This document shows, one piece after another, positions 41,899 to 50,948 of a DNA stretch of 64,000 nt (the first letter of the stretch is position 1; each line of letters opens with the position of its first letter). Below the pieces are notes generated by a model, which saw nothing but the letters and a program-made list of their open reading frames with translations, was not told where the DNA came from and made no database searches. The position numbers and the translations under genes are program-made. The DNA lies in contig NZ_SORE01000008.1 of the NCBI RefSeq assembly GCF_004366595.1, forward strand, positions 124,001-188,000, read 5' to 3'. The stretch is from Paraburkholderia rhizosphaerae. Its GTDB lineage: Bacteria > Pseudomonadota > Gammaproteobacteria > Burkholderiales > Burkholderiaceae.

Positions 41899-44103
41899 TC
41901 AGTTTTCGTAAAAGATGCCAGCTTCGAGCCCGATACGCAGATACTCCGCGAGCCGCACGCGCAGGTTCGTCTCGCGCTGCATGCCGGACAGGAAGTTAAA
42001 TGCGCCGGGCTGGCATTCGTCGTCGGCGCCTTGCAGCAGCCACGCACCCGACGATGCTGCGAGTTGCCCATAACCCGGCGTGCCGTAGCGCAGCGAAGTG
42101 AAGTTCGGGACAGCGAGCGCGGCGCTCGGCGCGATCTCCGGCAGGCAGCGATAACGCATCGGCACGCGCGCGGCCGGCGGCACATAGCTGAACCGCACGC
42201 AGCCTTCCTGCAGCCGCTCGGCGATCACGGGCGCGTGCCACAGCGCTTCCGGATCGCGCGCCAGCAGGATCGTGTTGCTGACGAGCGGCAGGCTGCGCGC
42301 GTGCACCTTGCCGATCACCGTGCAGCGCTCGAGTCGCAGCGGCGCGCCGGCCGTCTCGTCAACACCGACCGCATACGCGACGCGTTCCGGCGCGGTGGCG
42401 TCGATAATCGTGTCAGTGGCGCATACGAGGCTTTGCGCGTCGACGTCCAGCCTGCCGACGATCGAACGCGCGAGCGTCACGTTCACGCCGCCGACCCCGA
42501 CGACAACGCTCGCCGCGCCGGCGCTGACCGGCGCCGCGTCCGGCTGCAGCGTGAGCCCCGGCACGAGCGTGCAATGCGCGATGGTCAGCGCTTCGAGCGC
42601 GTTGCCACCGTCGTTGCGGGCGACAATCGGATGGCCCGCGATCAACAGCCCGTGCAACTCGACCTTCGATTCCGCTGCGCCGGACACGGTCAGATCGCCT
42701 TTCAGAACGAGCGTCGGGCGATGCCGGTCGACGGCACGCAACACGAGCTTGCCCTTTGCCGGCACGCTGATCGACAGCGTTTCCTCGTATCGCCCGCTGT
42801 CGCCAATTTCGATCACGCCGCCGGTCGCCTGCAGCTTGTCGAGCGCGTCCTGAATATGCGCGAATTCGCCGGGCACGCTTAGATGCACGGGCGGCGGCGC
42901 ATCGTCGTCGGGCGGATCGTCGATCACGTCGGCGCTGCGGTCGTATTCGCCGCCGCCCAGATCCGCGCCGAAGCCGTAGCAGAAATCGACCAGCACGCGC
43001 GTCGTCGCAGGCAGGTCCGGCGGCGTCGCAATGCGGCCGAGCACCGGATCGATCGCGTATTGCGCGTTGGTCGTCGGCAGATGCGCCCACGTTGCGCCGC
43101 TGTCGCTCAGATTGCAGATGTGGATGCGGCTGATATCCACCGCATCGGGCAGCGCGTCGCCAGCCTTCAGTTCGTAAAGATGCAGGCTCGGCTCCTGATC
43201 GTTCACGCTGTCGTAGTAATCGCGCAGACGCGCATTCAGCACGCGCCGGCTGATCGGCTCGGGCACGTCGAATGGCGTCGACAGGCCGTCGAAATCGTCG
43301 CGCGGACGGGGCCGCGTGTAGAGCGGCTGATCGATGCCCAGCGGATGAAAGCGCAGCCGCCGCGCATCTTCCGCGACCGCTGGCGAGTGGCTGAGCGTGT
43401 ACGCGTCGAGGCTCCACAGAAACAGGCCGACGTTCGGAATGTTGAAGCGGCCGCGCCCGCTCGCGATACGCCGCACGTCGGGCGTGCGCATCACCGTGTC
43501 GAATGCGCTGCCGATGCGCTCCAGCGGCTCCCACTGCCGCAAGTCGGGTGTCGCGGCGCAGAACGGCCGCAGGTGATTCAGATACTGCGTGACGATCAGA
43601 TGCTGGAAAAACTCGACGGCCGTCGCGTTCCAGCCGGTGACGTCGCGTGCCAGTTGCTCCAGCACGGCGACCGTGCCCTTGCGGCGCCGATAGCCGATCG
43701 TATGCGCGACTTCCGCGCGCGGGCTCGCGATCTTCGGCGCCACGCCGTGCAGCACGCGATAGCCGATCAAGTCTCCGATATACGGCACGGCCCAGCCGGC
43801 GCAGGTCTCGATAAACTGGTCGTCGTAAAGCTGCTCGATATTTTCGGCGAGCGCGGCGAGTTGCCCGGCGAACAGCGCGATCGCGCTGACTAGCGGACCG
43901 GCCATGCCTTTCTCGCGCAACTGCCACCAGTCGTCCTGGTCCTTCTTCGTCGCGACGCCTTTGTCGATCGCGGATTTCAGGCGGATGTACTCGGCGCGGT
44001 CGTCCGCGTCGAGCACACCCAGCGAGAACTCGCCGAGCGCGGCGTCGCGCACGCGCAGCACGGCGGGCAGCAAGGCGGCGATGTCGTGTGTGCTCACGCT
44101 CAT
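41899..44103 (-). CDS. Tail protein I-like baseplate protein fused to a beta-helix
   Basis: A 734-residue protein. The N-terminal ~300 residues (LLPAVLRVRDAALG, QFIETCAGWAVPYIGDLIGY, RRRKGTVAVLEQLARDVTGW) look like gpI/tail-fibre-attachment proteins that join the baseplate wedge to fibres. A Pro/Asp-rich linker (~395-405, PPDDDAPPPVHLSVPG) leads into a beta-helix from ~407 (VIEIGDSGRYEETLSI, KLVLRAVDRHRPTLVLK). GGAGAC precedes ATG 44103; the stop of the J-like gene lies 19 bases before. Normally gpI and fibre are separate genes; this fusion is unusual. It likely displays the adjacent DUF6519 fibre. Confidence 0.72.
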   Translation of the reverse strand: MSVSTHDIAALLPAVLRVRDAALGEFSLGVLDADDRAEYIRLKSAIDKGVATKKDQDDWWQLREKGMAGPLVSAIALFAGQLAALAENIEQLYDDQFIETCAGWAVPYIGDLIGYRVLHGVAPKIASPRAEVAHTIGYRRRKGTVAVLEQLARDVTGWNATAVEFFQHLIVTQYLNHLRPFCAATPDLRQWEPLERIGSAFDTVMRTPDVRRIASGRGRFNIPNVGLFLWSLDAYTLSHSPAVAEDARRLRFHPLGIDQPLYTRPRPRDDFDGLSTPFDVPEPISRRVLNARLRDYYDSVNDQEPSLHLYELKAGDALPDAVDISRIHICNLSDSGATWAHLPTTNAQYAIDPVLGRIATPPDLPATTRVLVDFCYGFGADLGGGEYDRSADVIDDPPDDDAPPPVHLSVPGEFAHIQDALDKLQATGGVIEIGDSGRYEETLSISVPAKGKLVLRAVDRHRPTLVLKGDLTVSGAAESKVELHGLLIAGHPIVARNDGGNALEALTIAHCTLVPGLTLQPDAAPVSAGAASVVVGVGGVNVTLARSIVGRLDVDAQSLVCATDTIIDATAPERVAYAVGVDETAGAPLRLERCTVIGKVHARSLPLVSNTILLARDPEALWHAPVIAERLQEGCVRFSYVPPAARVPMRYRCLPEIAPSAALAVPNFTSLRYGTPGYGQLAASSGAWLLQGADDECQPGAFNFLSGMQRETNLRVRLAEYLRIGLEAGIFYEN

Positions 44104-44122
44104 GGCGTTGTCTCCGCGGCGT

Positions 44123-47017
44123 TCATTGCATGACGCCGATGTCGATCGGCGCCGCGTCGAGCGTCAGCAATTCGGCCGCGCTGACGGTGCCGTCCGCCTG
44201 CAGCGACGGCAGCAGAGCGGCGAGCTTCGCGGCGGGCTGCGGCGCGACGGGGCCGGTGCGCATCGTGTACAACTGCGAGATATCCGCGGCGAGCACGCCT
44301 TCGACATGCTGGATCACCGCATAGAGCTCGTCGAGCGTGACGCTCTGGCCGAAGTCGCGCGCGTCGAACGAGAACGCCTGGCGCAGCGCCGCGAGCACCG
44401 CTTGCGGCACGAGGTCGGGATCGGCATCGCCGGTGAGTCGCAGCGCGAGCTTCAGCGTGAAGGTCGTGTTCGTATAGGTCTGCACGCGAATCGGAATCAG
44501 CGGGTCGCCGTGGCGGCGCAGGCTGTCAACGAGATTCGCATAGGTGTCGCTGTCCGTCGCGACGGCGCGGCCGTCCGGACCGGCCACCGTCAGATACACG
44601 CCGCGCGCGAACCCGCTGCCGATCCATAACGCACACGCGCGAGCGATGCCCGCGAAGCTGCGCGCGTAGTTCGCGTAGTCGGCGGCGGACACCGCGCGCT
44701 CGAGCGTGAGAATCGGCAGCGGCGCATTGCTGCGCGTTGCCTCGGGCGCTTCCGGGTCCTGGCCGCCGGTCGCATCGTTTGCATTGATCACGGAACGCAC
44801 ACCGAGCGGCCGTGTGAGCAGCGTCGTGAGCTGGCCGGTGCGCAGATTGCCCGCGACGCCGAGGCCCTTGCGATATCGCAGCCGCACGTTGTTCTGTCCG
44901 CCCGGCAGACGCGCGCCTTCGATGCCGTCGCCGAAACGCAGCGTGGTCACCGCGTTCTCGTCGCGTTCGAGCGCGTAGACGTGTGCGTTCGGCGGCTGCG
45001 CATAGAGCGACGCCGCCTCCGTCCACAGCAGGTCATTGACACGCACCTGCAGCGTCGCTTGCGCGCCGTTGGCGGCGCTCGCACTCGACACATAGGTCAG
45101 CGGTAACTGGCGCAACTGGAACGTCTGGTTCGCAAGCGCTGCATTACCGCTGCCCGCGATCTCGTTGACGGTTTCACCCTGCGTCGCAACGGCGACGTTG
45201 GCGTTGACCGCGAAGCTCAGGCGGTCGTAGCAGTGCGCGAGCGCGGCCTTCAGGCGCAGCGTCGTGAGTCCGGACGTCGCGACGACCGCATCCGGCGCAT
45301 CGTCGATCAATACGACTTCGCTCACCGGCAGGTCGCTGCTAAGCGCATCGATATAGACGAGCATGGCGGTCGGTGTCTTCACGCCGACGGTATTGCCGTC
45401 ATCGTCGAGCAGGGACCAGCGCCAGGTAATTTCGACGACCGGTATCAGGAAGCCGTAAGTCGGGTCATGCCTGAGCGTGCGCACTGCCTGCATGCGCGCC
45501 GGCGCGAGCAGCCGGAACGATTCGCCGGAGACCGGCTTGCGCGTGCTGCCGATGAATTCGATGCCGCCGGTGTCGACCGGAAACGCGACGCGCTGCAGCT
45601 TGCCCGTCACAGCGAGCGCCTGGCCGGGCGCGAGATCCGGCTCACTGACACCGAGCGTCAGCGTGCTGCCCGACACCGGTTCGCGGATCGGGCGCGCGAC
45701 GGGCGTGAACTCATCGCTCTGCGCGAACACGATCGTGCTGCGCAACGGAACGCTGGACAGCCCGTCGGCGAATTGCGGCGTGATGCGGCTGACTTTCGCG
45801 GACAGCGCGAAGTCGCTGCGCGCGACTTCCTGCACCTGTCGCACGCGCAGCAGATACGTGTGCGGCGCGGCGACGAATCTGGAGCTGGACACCGGCTTCA
45901 GATCGTCTTTCAGGACGGCGGCGGCAACCTTGTCCTGAATCTGCGTGATCTCGGCGAGCAGCTGCCCCTTGGTCACCAGGTCGCTGTATATCGTCAGTCC
46001 GACGTCATGGCGGAGCACAATCCAGCTCTGATCGACGATCTTCGGATATAGCCCGTCGAGATCGATCGGACCATGCTCGCCCAACTGGAAGTCTCGCCAT
46101 TCGTACGGCGGTGGCTCATCGCGGTTGAAAAGTCCGGTGCCGGGCTTGAACACGAGGTTCGCATTGGGCGCCGCGGCGCCGAACAGCGATGCGCGCTGGC
46201 GAAACACACAAACGCGCGCGATCGCCGCAGGCGGCGAACTCCACTTCGCATCGAGCGCGTTCGTCCACGCGAGCCGCGTGATGCCGCGCGCCGTGTCCTC
46301 TTCCACGTCATTGAGCCGCAGCACGGTATAGAGGCCGCTGTCGGTGCTACTCGCGTAGCGGTCCGACGCGATCAGTGCGATCGTGTCGCCGGGCTGGATC
46401 TGCAGATGGGTGCCCGCCACATAGACATCCGTGACGCCCTGCGACAGCGCGGGCAGCATGCCGGTTTGCGCGGGCAGCGCGTTCCATTCGACGCGCCCCC
46501 GAATGTCCTCGACCGTCTCGAAGGTCTGCGCGGTCTGCCCCGGATCGGGCACGCTCTGCATGCGCGTGCCGGCCGGAATCACGACGGGCCGCGCGGCGAG
46601 CGCCGGTTGACCGGGCGACGTCTCCAGCGTGAAGGCGACGCGCGTGCTTGCGGCGACGCCTGGCGCGGGGCGGTAGCCGATCAACCGCGCCAGCTCGATC
46701 AGCGACCGATGCTCATTCGCCGTGCGCAGAAACGCTTCATTGACGAGCCGCTCCTGGTAGAACGTGAGCACGTCGGCCGCGCACGCGAACGCGTCGCACA
46801 GCGCGAGGGTCCAGTCGTCGTCGGTACGAGCGGTGAGGGCGCCGAGCGCGGGATAATCGCTGCTCGACAGGCGCGCCAGCAGGCTCGATTTGAAATCCGG
46901 TTGCGTACCGATCCGATAGGCGACGTGGCGCAAGCCCGGCGCGTTGCCGACGGTCTGCGGCGTTTCAACGCCGATGCCCGCGCAGCAGCTGCAATCGTCG
47001 GCGTCGGTGGTCATCAT
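44123..47017 (-). CDS. Baseplate assembly protein, J-like (large paralogue 2)
   Basis: A 964-residue protein starting at ATG 47017, which overlaps the previous stop as ATGA. The J-like core is seen near residue 690-730 (TLRFGDGIEGARLPGGQNN, LRYRKGLGVAGNLRTGQL) and DYANYARSFAGIARA follows (~780-800), as in gpJ/gp6 wedge proteins. The N-terminal 100 residues include a CSCC Cys pair and an ALCDAFACAADVLTFYQERL helix. The C-terminal ~150 residues include QSVTLDELYAVIQHVEGV. In Afp this is the Afp12-type position. It forms the outer baseplate wedge and links to the fibre-proximal protein encoded next. Confidence 0.85.
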   Translation of the reverse strand: MMTTDADDCSCCAGIGVETPQTVGNAPGLRHVAYRIGTQPDFKSSLLARLSSSDYPALGALTARTDDDWTLALCDAFACAADVLTFYQERLVNEAFLRTANEHRSLIELARLIGYRPAPGVAASTRVAFTLETSPGQPALAARPVVIPAGTRMQSVPDPGQTAQTFETVEDIRGRVEWNALPAQTGMLPALSQGVTDVYVAGTHLQIQPGDTIALIASDRYASSTDSGLYTVLRLNDVEEDTARGITRLAWTNALDAKWSSPPAAIARVCVFRQRASLFGAAAPNANLVFKPGTGLFNRDEPPPYEWRDFQLGEHGPIDLDGLYPKIVDQSWIVLRHDVGLTIYSDLVTKGQLLAEITQIQDKVAAAVLKDDLKPVSSSRFVAAPHTYLLRVRQVQEVARSDFALSAKVSRITPQFADGLSSVPLRSTIVFAQSDEFTPVARPIREPVSGSTLTLGVSEPDLAPGQALAVTGKLQRVAFPVDTGGIEFIGSTRKPVSGESFRLLAPARMQAVRTLRHDPTYGFLIPVVEITWRWSLLDDDGNTVGVKTPTAMLVYIDALSSDLPVSEVVLIDDAPDAVVATSGLTTLRLKAALAHCYDRLSFAVNANVAVATQGETVNEIAGSGNAALANQTFQLRQLPLTYVSSASAANGAQATLQVRVNDLLWTEAASLYAQPPNAHVYALERDENAVTTLRFGDGIEGARLPGGQNNVRLRYRKGLGVAGNLRTGQLTTLLTRPLGVRSVINANDATGGQDPEAPEATRSNAPLPILTLERAVSAADYANYARSFAGIARACALWIGSGFARGVYLTVAGPDGRAVATDSDTYANLVDSLRRHGDPLIPIRVQTYTNTTFTLKLALRLTGDADPDLVPQAVLAALRQAFSFDARDFGQSVTLDELYAVIQHVEGVLAADISQLYTMRTGPVAPQPAAKLAALLPSLQADGTVSAAELLTLDAAPIDIGVMQ

Positions 47018-49671
47018 TTGCCCCCGTGGATGTCGAGCTCGAGCACGCCGTGCTCGGGATAGTTCGGATCGTTGTCCATACGCGCGATCTCGAACGGACC
47101 GATCGGAAACTCGCCGCGCATCAGCCAGCTCGGGTCGTCGGTGCCCTGGCGCTGGAACTTCGTGACCTGCACCGCCGCGACGCCCGGCACGTTGTGCGCG
47201 GCTTCGTAGAGCTGGCTCATGAAGACGCTCTGGCCGAACGTGTAGTTGTCCGGGTGAAACAGCGCGCGCTTGCGGTCGGGCAACGCGCGGTTGCTGAACA
47301 GCAGCATCAACTGACGGCGCACCTCGCTGCGGAAATAGTCGTCCATCACGCAGACGTGCAGCCCGATCTGCAGCGATACGTAATGCGGATCGTTGCATTC
47401 GAGATCGACGCCCGCCATCCGGTATGGATCGACCTCGCCGGGCAATCCGGCCTTGACGTCGGACGCCTGCGCACCTGCGACCGGATCGACGGTCAGAAAG
47501 ACCGTGTACCAGCTTCCGGTCCAGCGCATCGACGCGGCCGCGCGCTGCACGCGTGTATCCCGGCCGGCGACGCGCGCGTAGTCGTCGAGCGTGACCGCGC
47601 GCTGCTGCGTGCGGAACGCCTGGGGCGCGTGACGGCGCACGCTCGCCGCGTCTTCGGCATCGACGCCACCGCGCGCCGCGCACGGATTGCGCACACCGAG
47701 AATCGCGCCCGTCGCGCCGACAATGTGCGCGATACTCTCAGGCCCGACGTTGCCCGCCGCGCCGTTGCCGATGCGGTACGACGCCGAGAACGCGGTCGTG
47801 CTTTCCGGGCGCATGCCGAGCGTGTTGTCGCCGAAGCGCAGCGCAGCGTCGCCGGCTTCGTCCACCTCGACGACGAAGTCGTGGTCGTTCGCCTTGCTGC
47901 CGAACAGATTGCGTCGCGCGCTCCATGAATTCGTCGTGCCCTTGTACACGCTGGTCAGATCGAGCTGCGGCACGACATTGCGCATATCGGCATCGATCGC
48001 GTGTGCAGCCGGACCGAACGAATCGAACGGGTACGGCTGCGTGCCTTTGAGGCCGCCCGCGGCGTCGACGAATTGGCCGGCCGCCTGCGTGAGCGGCCGT
48101 TTCGCGAGAACCGGCCGATAGCGCGGCGGGATCGCATCGGGCGGCGGCGGCTTGCACGGATCGACGCAGCATGCGGCCACGTTGATCAGCGACGGTTGCG
48201 GCACTGTGCCGAGCTTCTCGGCGTCAAGCGTTTGGCCTGGATCTCCGGAGGTGATCGTGCGGCCATGATCAACCAGCACGATGTTGCCGCGCGCGACGCC
48301 GATATTGTCGAGATAAGTCATCTTGCCGTGGTTATCGCCGCTTACACAGAGCGAAAAGGGCAGCGCGTCCGCGGACGCCCAGCTGATCTCCGTGATTGCT
48401 TGCCCGCCGAGCGGATCGTCGCGGGTCTGCGCGCCGGTGAGACGCACGGCGTGACGATGCGACGGATCCGCATCGCCGGGCTCGCCCGTCAGCGGGCCAA
48501 CGCGTTCTTCCAGCACGAGCACGTCGCCCTTCGCCAGCGCGGGGAACGCGCCCTTGAGCGTCGCGCGCGTCGCACCCTGCTGAAGACAGCAGCTTTCGTC
48601 GTCCCATGTGTAGAAGCGCATCTCGTTGTGCGCCGCGTACAGCGACTGGCGATATTCGTCGGCATTGGCGCCGTTGCGCAAGCGCGGATCGAGCATCGCC
48701 TCGAAGACGAGCGGGCTGGCGCGCATCGCCGCTTCGAGCTTCGGGCCGGGCGCGATTTCCGGATCGAAGTCGCCGCATTGCGTGAGGAAACGCAGACCCG
48801 CAAGCGACAGTGACAGACTGTCCGCCGAGGTCTGTACCTGCACCCACGCGCGCGCATTGCAGCCGTCGTGCATCGGATAGTCGACCAGCACCGCGTGCCG
48901 GCGCAGCGACACGCGCCGCCGCGCGGTATTCAGATACGCCTCGGTCGCGACCGCGTCCTGCTGATAGCTCAGATGGTCGCAGACATACGCGAGCAACTCC
49001 GCGACGGCCACACCCATATCCGCCTCGCTGCTCTTGCGCCACTGCGGCACGAGTTGCGACAGGCGGTCGAGAATCAGACGCCTGAAGCCGGGATAGTCCT
49101 TCGCGAGATAGTCGATTTCGGGCGGCTCGTCCGTTTGTGGCACGCAGGTGCGAGGCGGCGCGCAATCGAAATCCGACGGGCACTGCGCCTTGAACGCGAA
49201 TGCGACTTCCTGCAGGCACGGATCGAAGCCTTCGGGCGGGGCGTCGCTGTCTGGCGAGGCGACCAGGCGCAGCGTGTACGTGGAAAAATCGCCGGCCTCG
49301 TCGGTGCGCACGACGAGCGTACCCGGACCATCCTCGAGTCGATTCACGAGCGCGAGTGTCGGCGCTTCCGCGGCGGCCGTGTCAGGCGGATCGGGCGCGA
49401 CGAGCTGCGTCGGCTCGGGCGACGCAGCGGCGGCCCACAACACTTTGACGTCGCGAATGCGCTCGCCGCCGTCGATGCGCACGTTCGCCGCTGTGAGCGC
49501 CTTCTTGCCGGTGGGCAGCGGCTTGAAGAAGTGCACGAGCAGCGTGCGCTGACGCAACGGGTCGTCGTGCGCGAGATCGTGGTCGATCACCTCCAGATAG
49601 TCGATGCCGTTGAGCGTTGGGTCCTCGCTCACTTTCAGGCGGCGCTGTTCGTGGCAGCAGCGGTACTTCAT
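47014..49671 (-). CDS. Baseplate assembly protein, J-like (large paralogue 1)
   Basis: An 885-residue protein. ATG 49671 overlaps the gp25 stop (ATGA). The opening (MKYRCCHEQRRLKVSE) and YLAKDYPGFRRLILDRLSQL, QWRKSSEADMGVAVAELLAYVCDHL (~220-270) are the hallmark of putative baseplate assembly proteins in this type of cluster. A J-like core appears near ~610-650 (ALRFGDNTLGMRPES, YRIGNGAAGNVGPES) and the C-terminus has TVFLTVDPVAG and QSVFMSQLYEAAHNVPGV. It corresponds to Afp11. Several Cys in the first half (CAPPRTC, CCVDPC) are notable for a cytoplasmically assembled protein. Confidence 0.87.
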   Translation of the reverse strand: MKYRCCHEQRRLKVSEDPTLNGIDYLEVIDHDLAHDDPLRQRTLLVHFFKPLPTGKKALTAANVRIDGGERIRDVKVLWAAAASPEPTQLVAPDPPDTAAAEAPTLALVNRLEDGPGTLVVRTDEAGDFSTYTLRLVASPDSDAPPEGFDPCLQEVAFAFKAQCPSDFDCAPPRTCVPQTDEPPEIDYLAKDYPGFRRLILDRLSQLVPQWRKSSEADMGVAVAELLAYVCDHLSYQQDAVATEAYLNTARRRVSLRRHAVLVDYPMHDGCNARAWVQVQTSADSLSLSLAGLRFLTQCGDFDPEIAPGPKLEAAMRASPLVFEAMLDPRLRNGANADEYRQSLYAAHNEMRFYTWDDESCCLQQGATRATLKGAFPALAKGDVLVLEERVGPLTGEPGDADPSHRHAVRLTGAQTRDDPLGGQAITEISWASADALPFSLCVSGDNHGKMTYLDNIGVARGNIVLVDHGRTITSGDPGQTLDAEKLGTVPQPSLINVAACCVDPCKPPPPDAIPPRYRPVLAKRPLTQAAGQFVDAAGGLKGTQPYPFDSFGPAAHAIDADMRNVVPQLDLTSVYKGTTNSWSARRNLFGSKANDHDFVVEVDEAGDAALRFGDNTLGMRPESTTAFSASYRIGNGAAGNVGPESIAHIVGATGAILGVRNPCAARGGVDAEDAASVRRHAPQAFRTQQRAVTLDDYARVAGRDTRVQRAAASMRWTGSWYTVFLTVDPVAGAQASDVKAGLPGEVDPYRMAGVDLECNDPHYVSLQIGLHVCVMDDYFRSEVRRQLMLLFSNRALPDRKRALFHPDNYTFGQSVFMSQLYEAAHNVPGVAAVQVTKFQRQGTDDPSWLMRGEFPIGPFEIARMDNDPNYPEHGVLELDIHGGK

Positions 49672-50036
49672 TGCGCGCTCCCCATCGGATGCGGGAACGA
49701 CTGTGTCTGCCATTGCGAGTCCTGCACCGCGCGCCACGTGACGGTGATGAAGAGCGTCGCGCCATTTGGCTCGACGCTCACGTCCTGCACGACGATCAGC
49801 TCGCCGAGCCAGCGTTGCAGCGCGCTCTGGATCAGCAGGCGCGTCGCACTCGCCAGTTCGAGCGCGTTGGGCGCCAGCACGAGCTGCGCGACGCCGCTGC
49901 CGAACTCGGGCAGCATCACGCGCTCGCCGGGCCTCGTGAACAGCACCTGTTCGATCAGGTCGCGGATATGCGTGTCGTCGACGCTCGCGCCGGTGCGTCC
50001 GCGATGATCGAACTGATAGGGAAAGATCAGGTTCAC
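49668..50036 (-). CDS. gp25/GPW-type baseplate protein
   Basis: A 122-residue protein with GTG start 50036 preceded by GGAGGCC. The gp25 signature is NLIFPYQFDHRGRTG then IRDLIEQVLFTRPGERVMLPEFGSG, with QSALQRWLGELIVVQDVSVE following. Gp25-like proteins carry the EPR-type core that locks inner baseplate and sheath. The Afp counterpart is Afp9. It is followed by the J-like gene with an ATGA overlap. Confidence 0.9.
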   Translation of the reverse strand: MNLIFPYQFDHRGRTGASVDDTHIRDLIEQVLFTRPGERVMLPEFGSGVAQLVLAPNALELASATRLLIQSALQRWLGELIVVQDVSVEPNGATLFITVTWRAVQDSQWQTQSFPHPMGSAQ

Positions 50037-50076
50037 GTTGGCCTCCGCGATGCGACGGGCGTCATCGGGTCCGCGC

Positions 50077-50388
50077 TCAAGTGGCGAGCGCCCGCGCCTG
50101 CGCAACGACCGGCATCATCGGCGAACCGGTCGGCGCGCAGACCGATACGCCCGACTGGATCGCGAGCGGCTGCCCGAGCGCGAAAACGCGTGTCGCGCCG
50201 ACCACCCACTGGCCGGTCGCGCACGGGGACGTGCCGGTGAGGCCGCAGCCCGCGACGGCATAAGGTGCGGCGATCGTCGCGACCGGCTGACCGCCCACCA
50301 GCACGCGGCCCACCGGCGCGGTCGGTGTAGCCTGGCCGCCGTGCGCGCACATCACGGTCGCGCCGGCGTGCAGAATGGGTCCGGGCAT
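50077..50388 (-). CDS. PAAR-like spike tip protein
   Basis: A 103-residue protein with AAGGAGAC ahead of ATG 50388. Beta-rich and Gly-rich with repeated turns (ILHAGATVMCAHGG, VGRVLVGGQPVATIAAPYAV, FALGQPLAIQSGVSVCAPTGSP), as in PAAR or PAAR-like caps; Cys14, His16 and Cys residues near 47, 55 and ~83 can coordinate metal at the tip. It would sharpen the gp5-like spike encoded next to it. Position matches Afp10. Confidence 0.82.
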   Translation of the reverse strand: MPGPILHAGATVMCAHGGQATPTAPVGRVLVGGQPVATIAAPYAVAGCGLTGTSPCATGQWVVGATRVFALGQPLAIQSGVSVCAPTGSPMMPVVAQARALAT

Positions 50389-50399
50389 CAGCGTCTCCT

Positions 50400-50948
50400 T
50401 CAGGTCACCACCAGCGCGCCGAGATTAACGTTGACCATGTTCGCGGTCAGCGTGATCGACGCGCCCTTGCCGTTGTCGATAAAGATGCCCATGTCGTTGA
50501 CGACGATCTTCGCGCCCGTGAGGCTCTTGAGCACGATGCCGCCCGTCTCGGGCGAAGGCACCATATCGCTGAGCATCAGCATGTGCTGCCCCAGCGTCTG
50601 CATGCAGATGTTCGGCGACGCGGGCAGCCCGATCGTCGCGGACAGCGGAACGTCGGCGGACGAGCCCCAGCGGCAGCCGACCCAGATCGGCTTCTCGGCG
50701 TCGCCTTGCTCGAACTCGACCCACACTGCCGCGCCGATCGGCGGGACCACGTACATGCCCATCGGCAGGCCGGTCGGGCCGGCCAGCGGCACGACTGGCT
50801 CGGCCCAGTTGGTCGGCGTCTCTCCGGTGACATCGGACACCAGCAGCGTTAGCCGTCCGCGCCGCTCCGGATCGACGTTGTTCAAGACCGTGCCGCGATA
50901 CTTGCCGTAGAAATTGCGCGCAAGCGCGGAGCTGACCGAAAGCGTCAT
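50400..50948 (-). CDS. gp5/V-type spike base protein
   Basis: A 182-residue protein whose ATG at 50948 overlaps the hub gene's stop (ATGA). The OB-fold typical of gp5/gpV is visible: ARNFYGKYRGTVLNNVDPE, RGRLTLLVSDVTGE, GMYVVPPIGAAVWVEFEQGD and PIWVGCRWGS. The C-terminal ~80 residues form short repetitive strands (IVLKSLTGAKIVVNDMGIFI) resembling the start of a triple-stranded spike. In Afp8-like VgrG proteins this part is fused with the gp27-like hub; here it is separate. Confidence 0.85.
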   Translation of the reverse strand: MTLSVSSALARNFYGKYRGTVLNNVDPERRGRLTLLVSDVTGETPTNWAEPVVPLAGPTGLPMGMYVVPPIGAAVWVEFEQGDAEKPIWVGCRWGSSADVPLSATIGLPASPNICMQTLGQHMLMLSDMVPSPETGGIVLKSLTGAKIVVNDMGIFIDNGKGASITLTANMVNVNLGALVVT

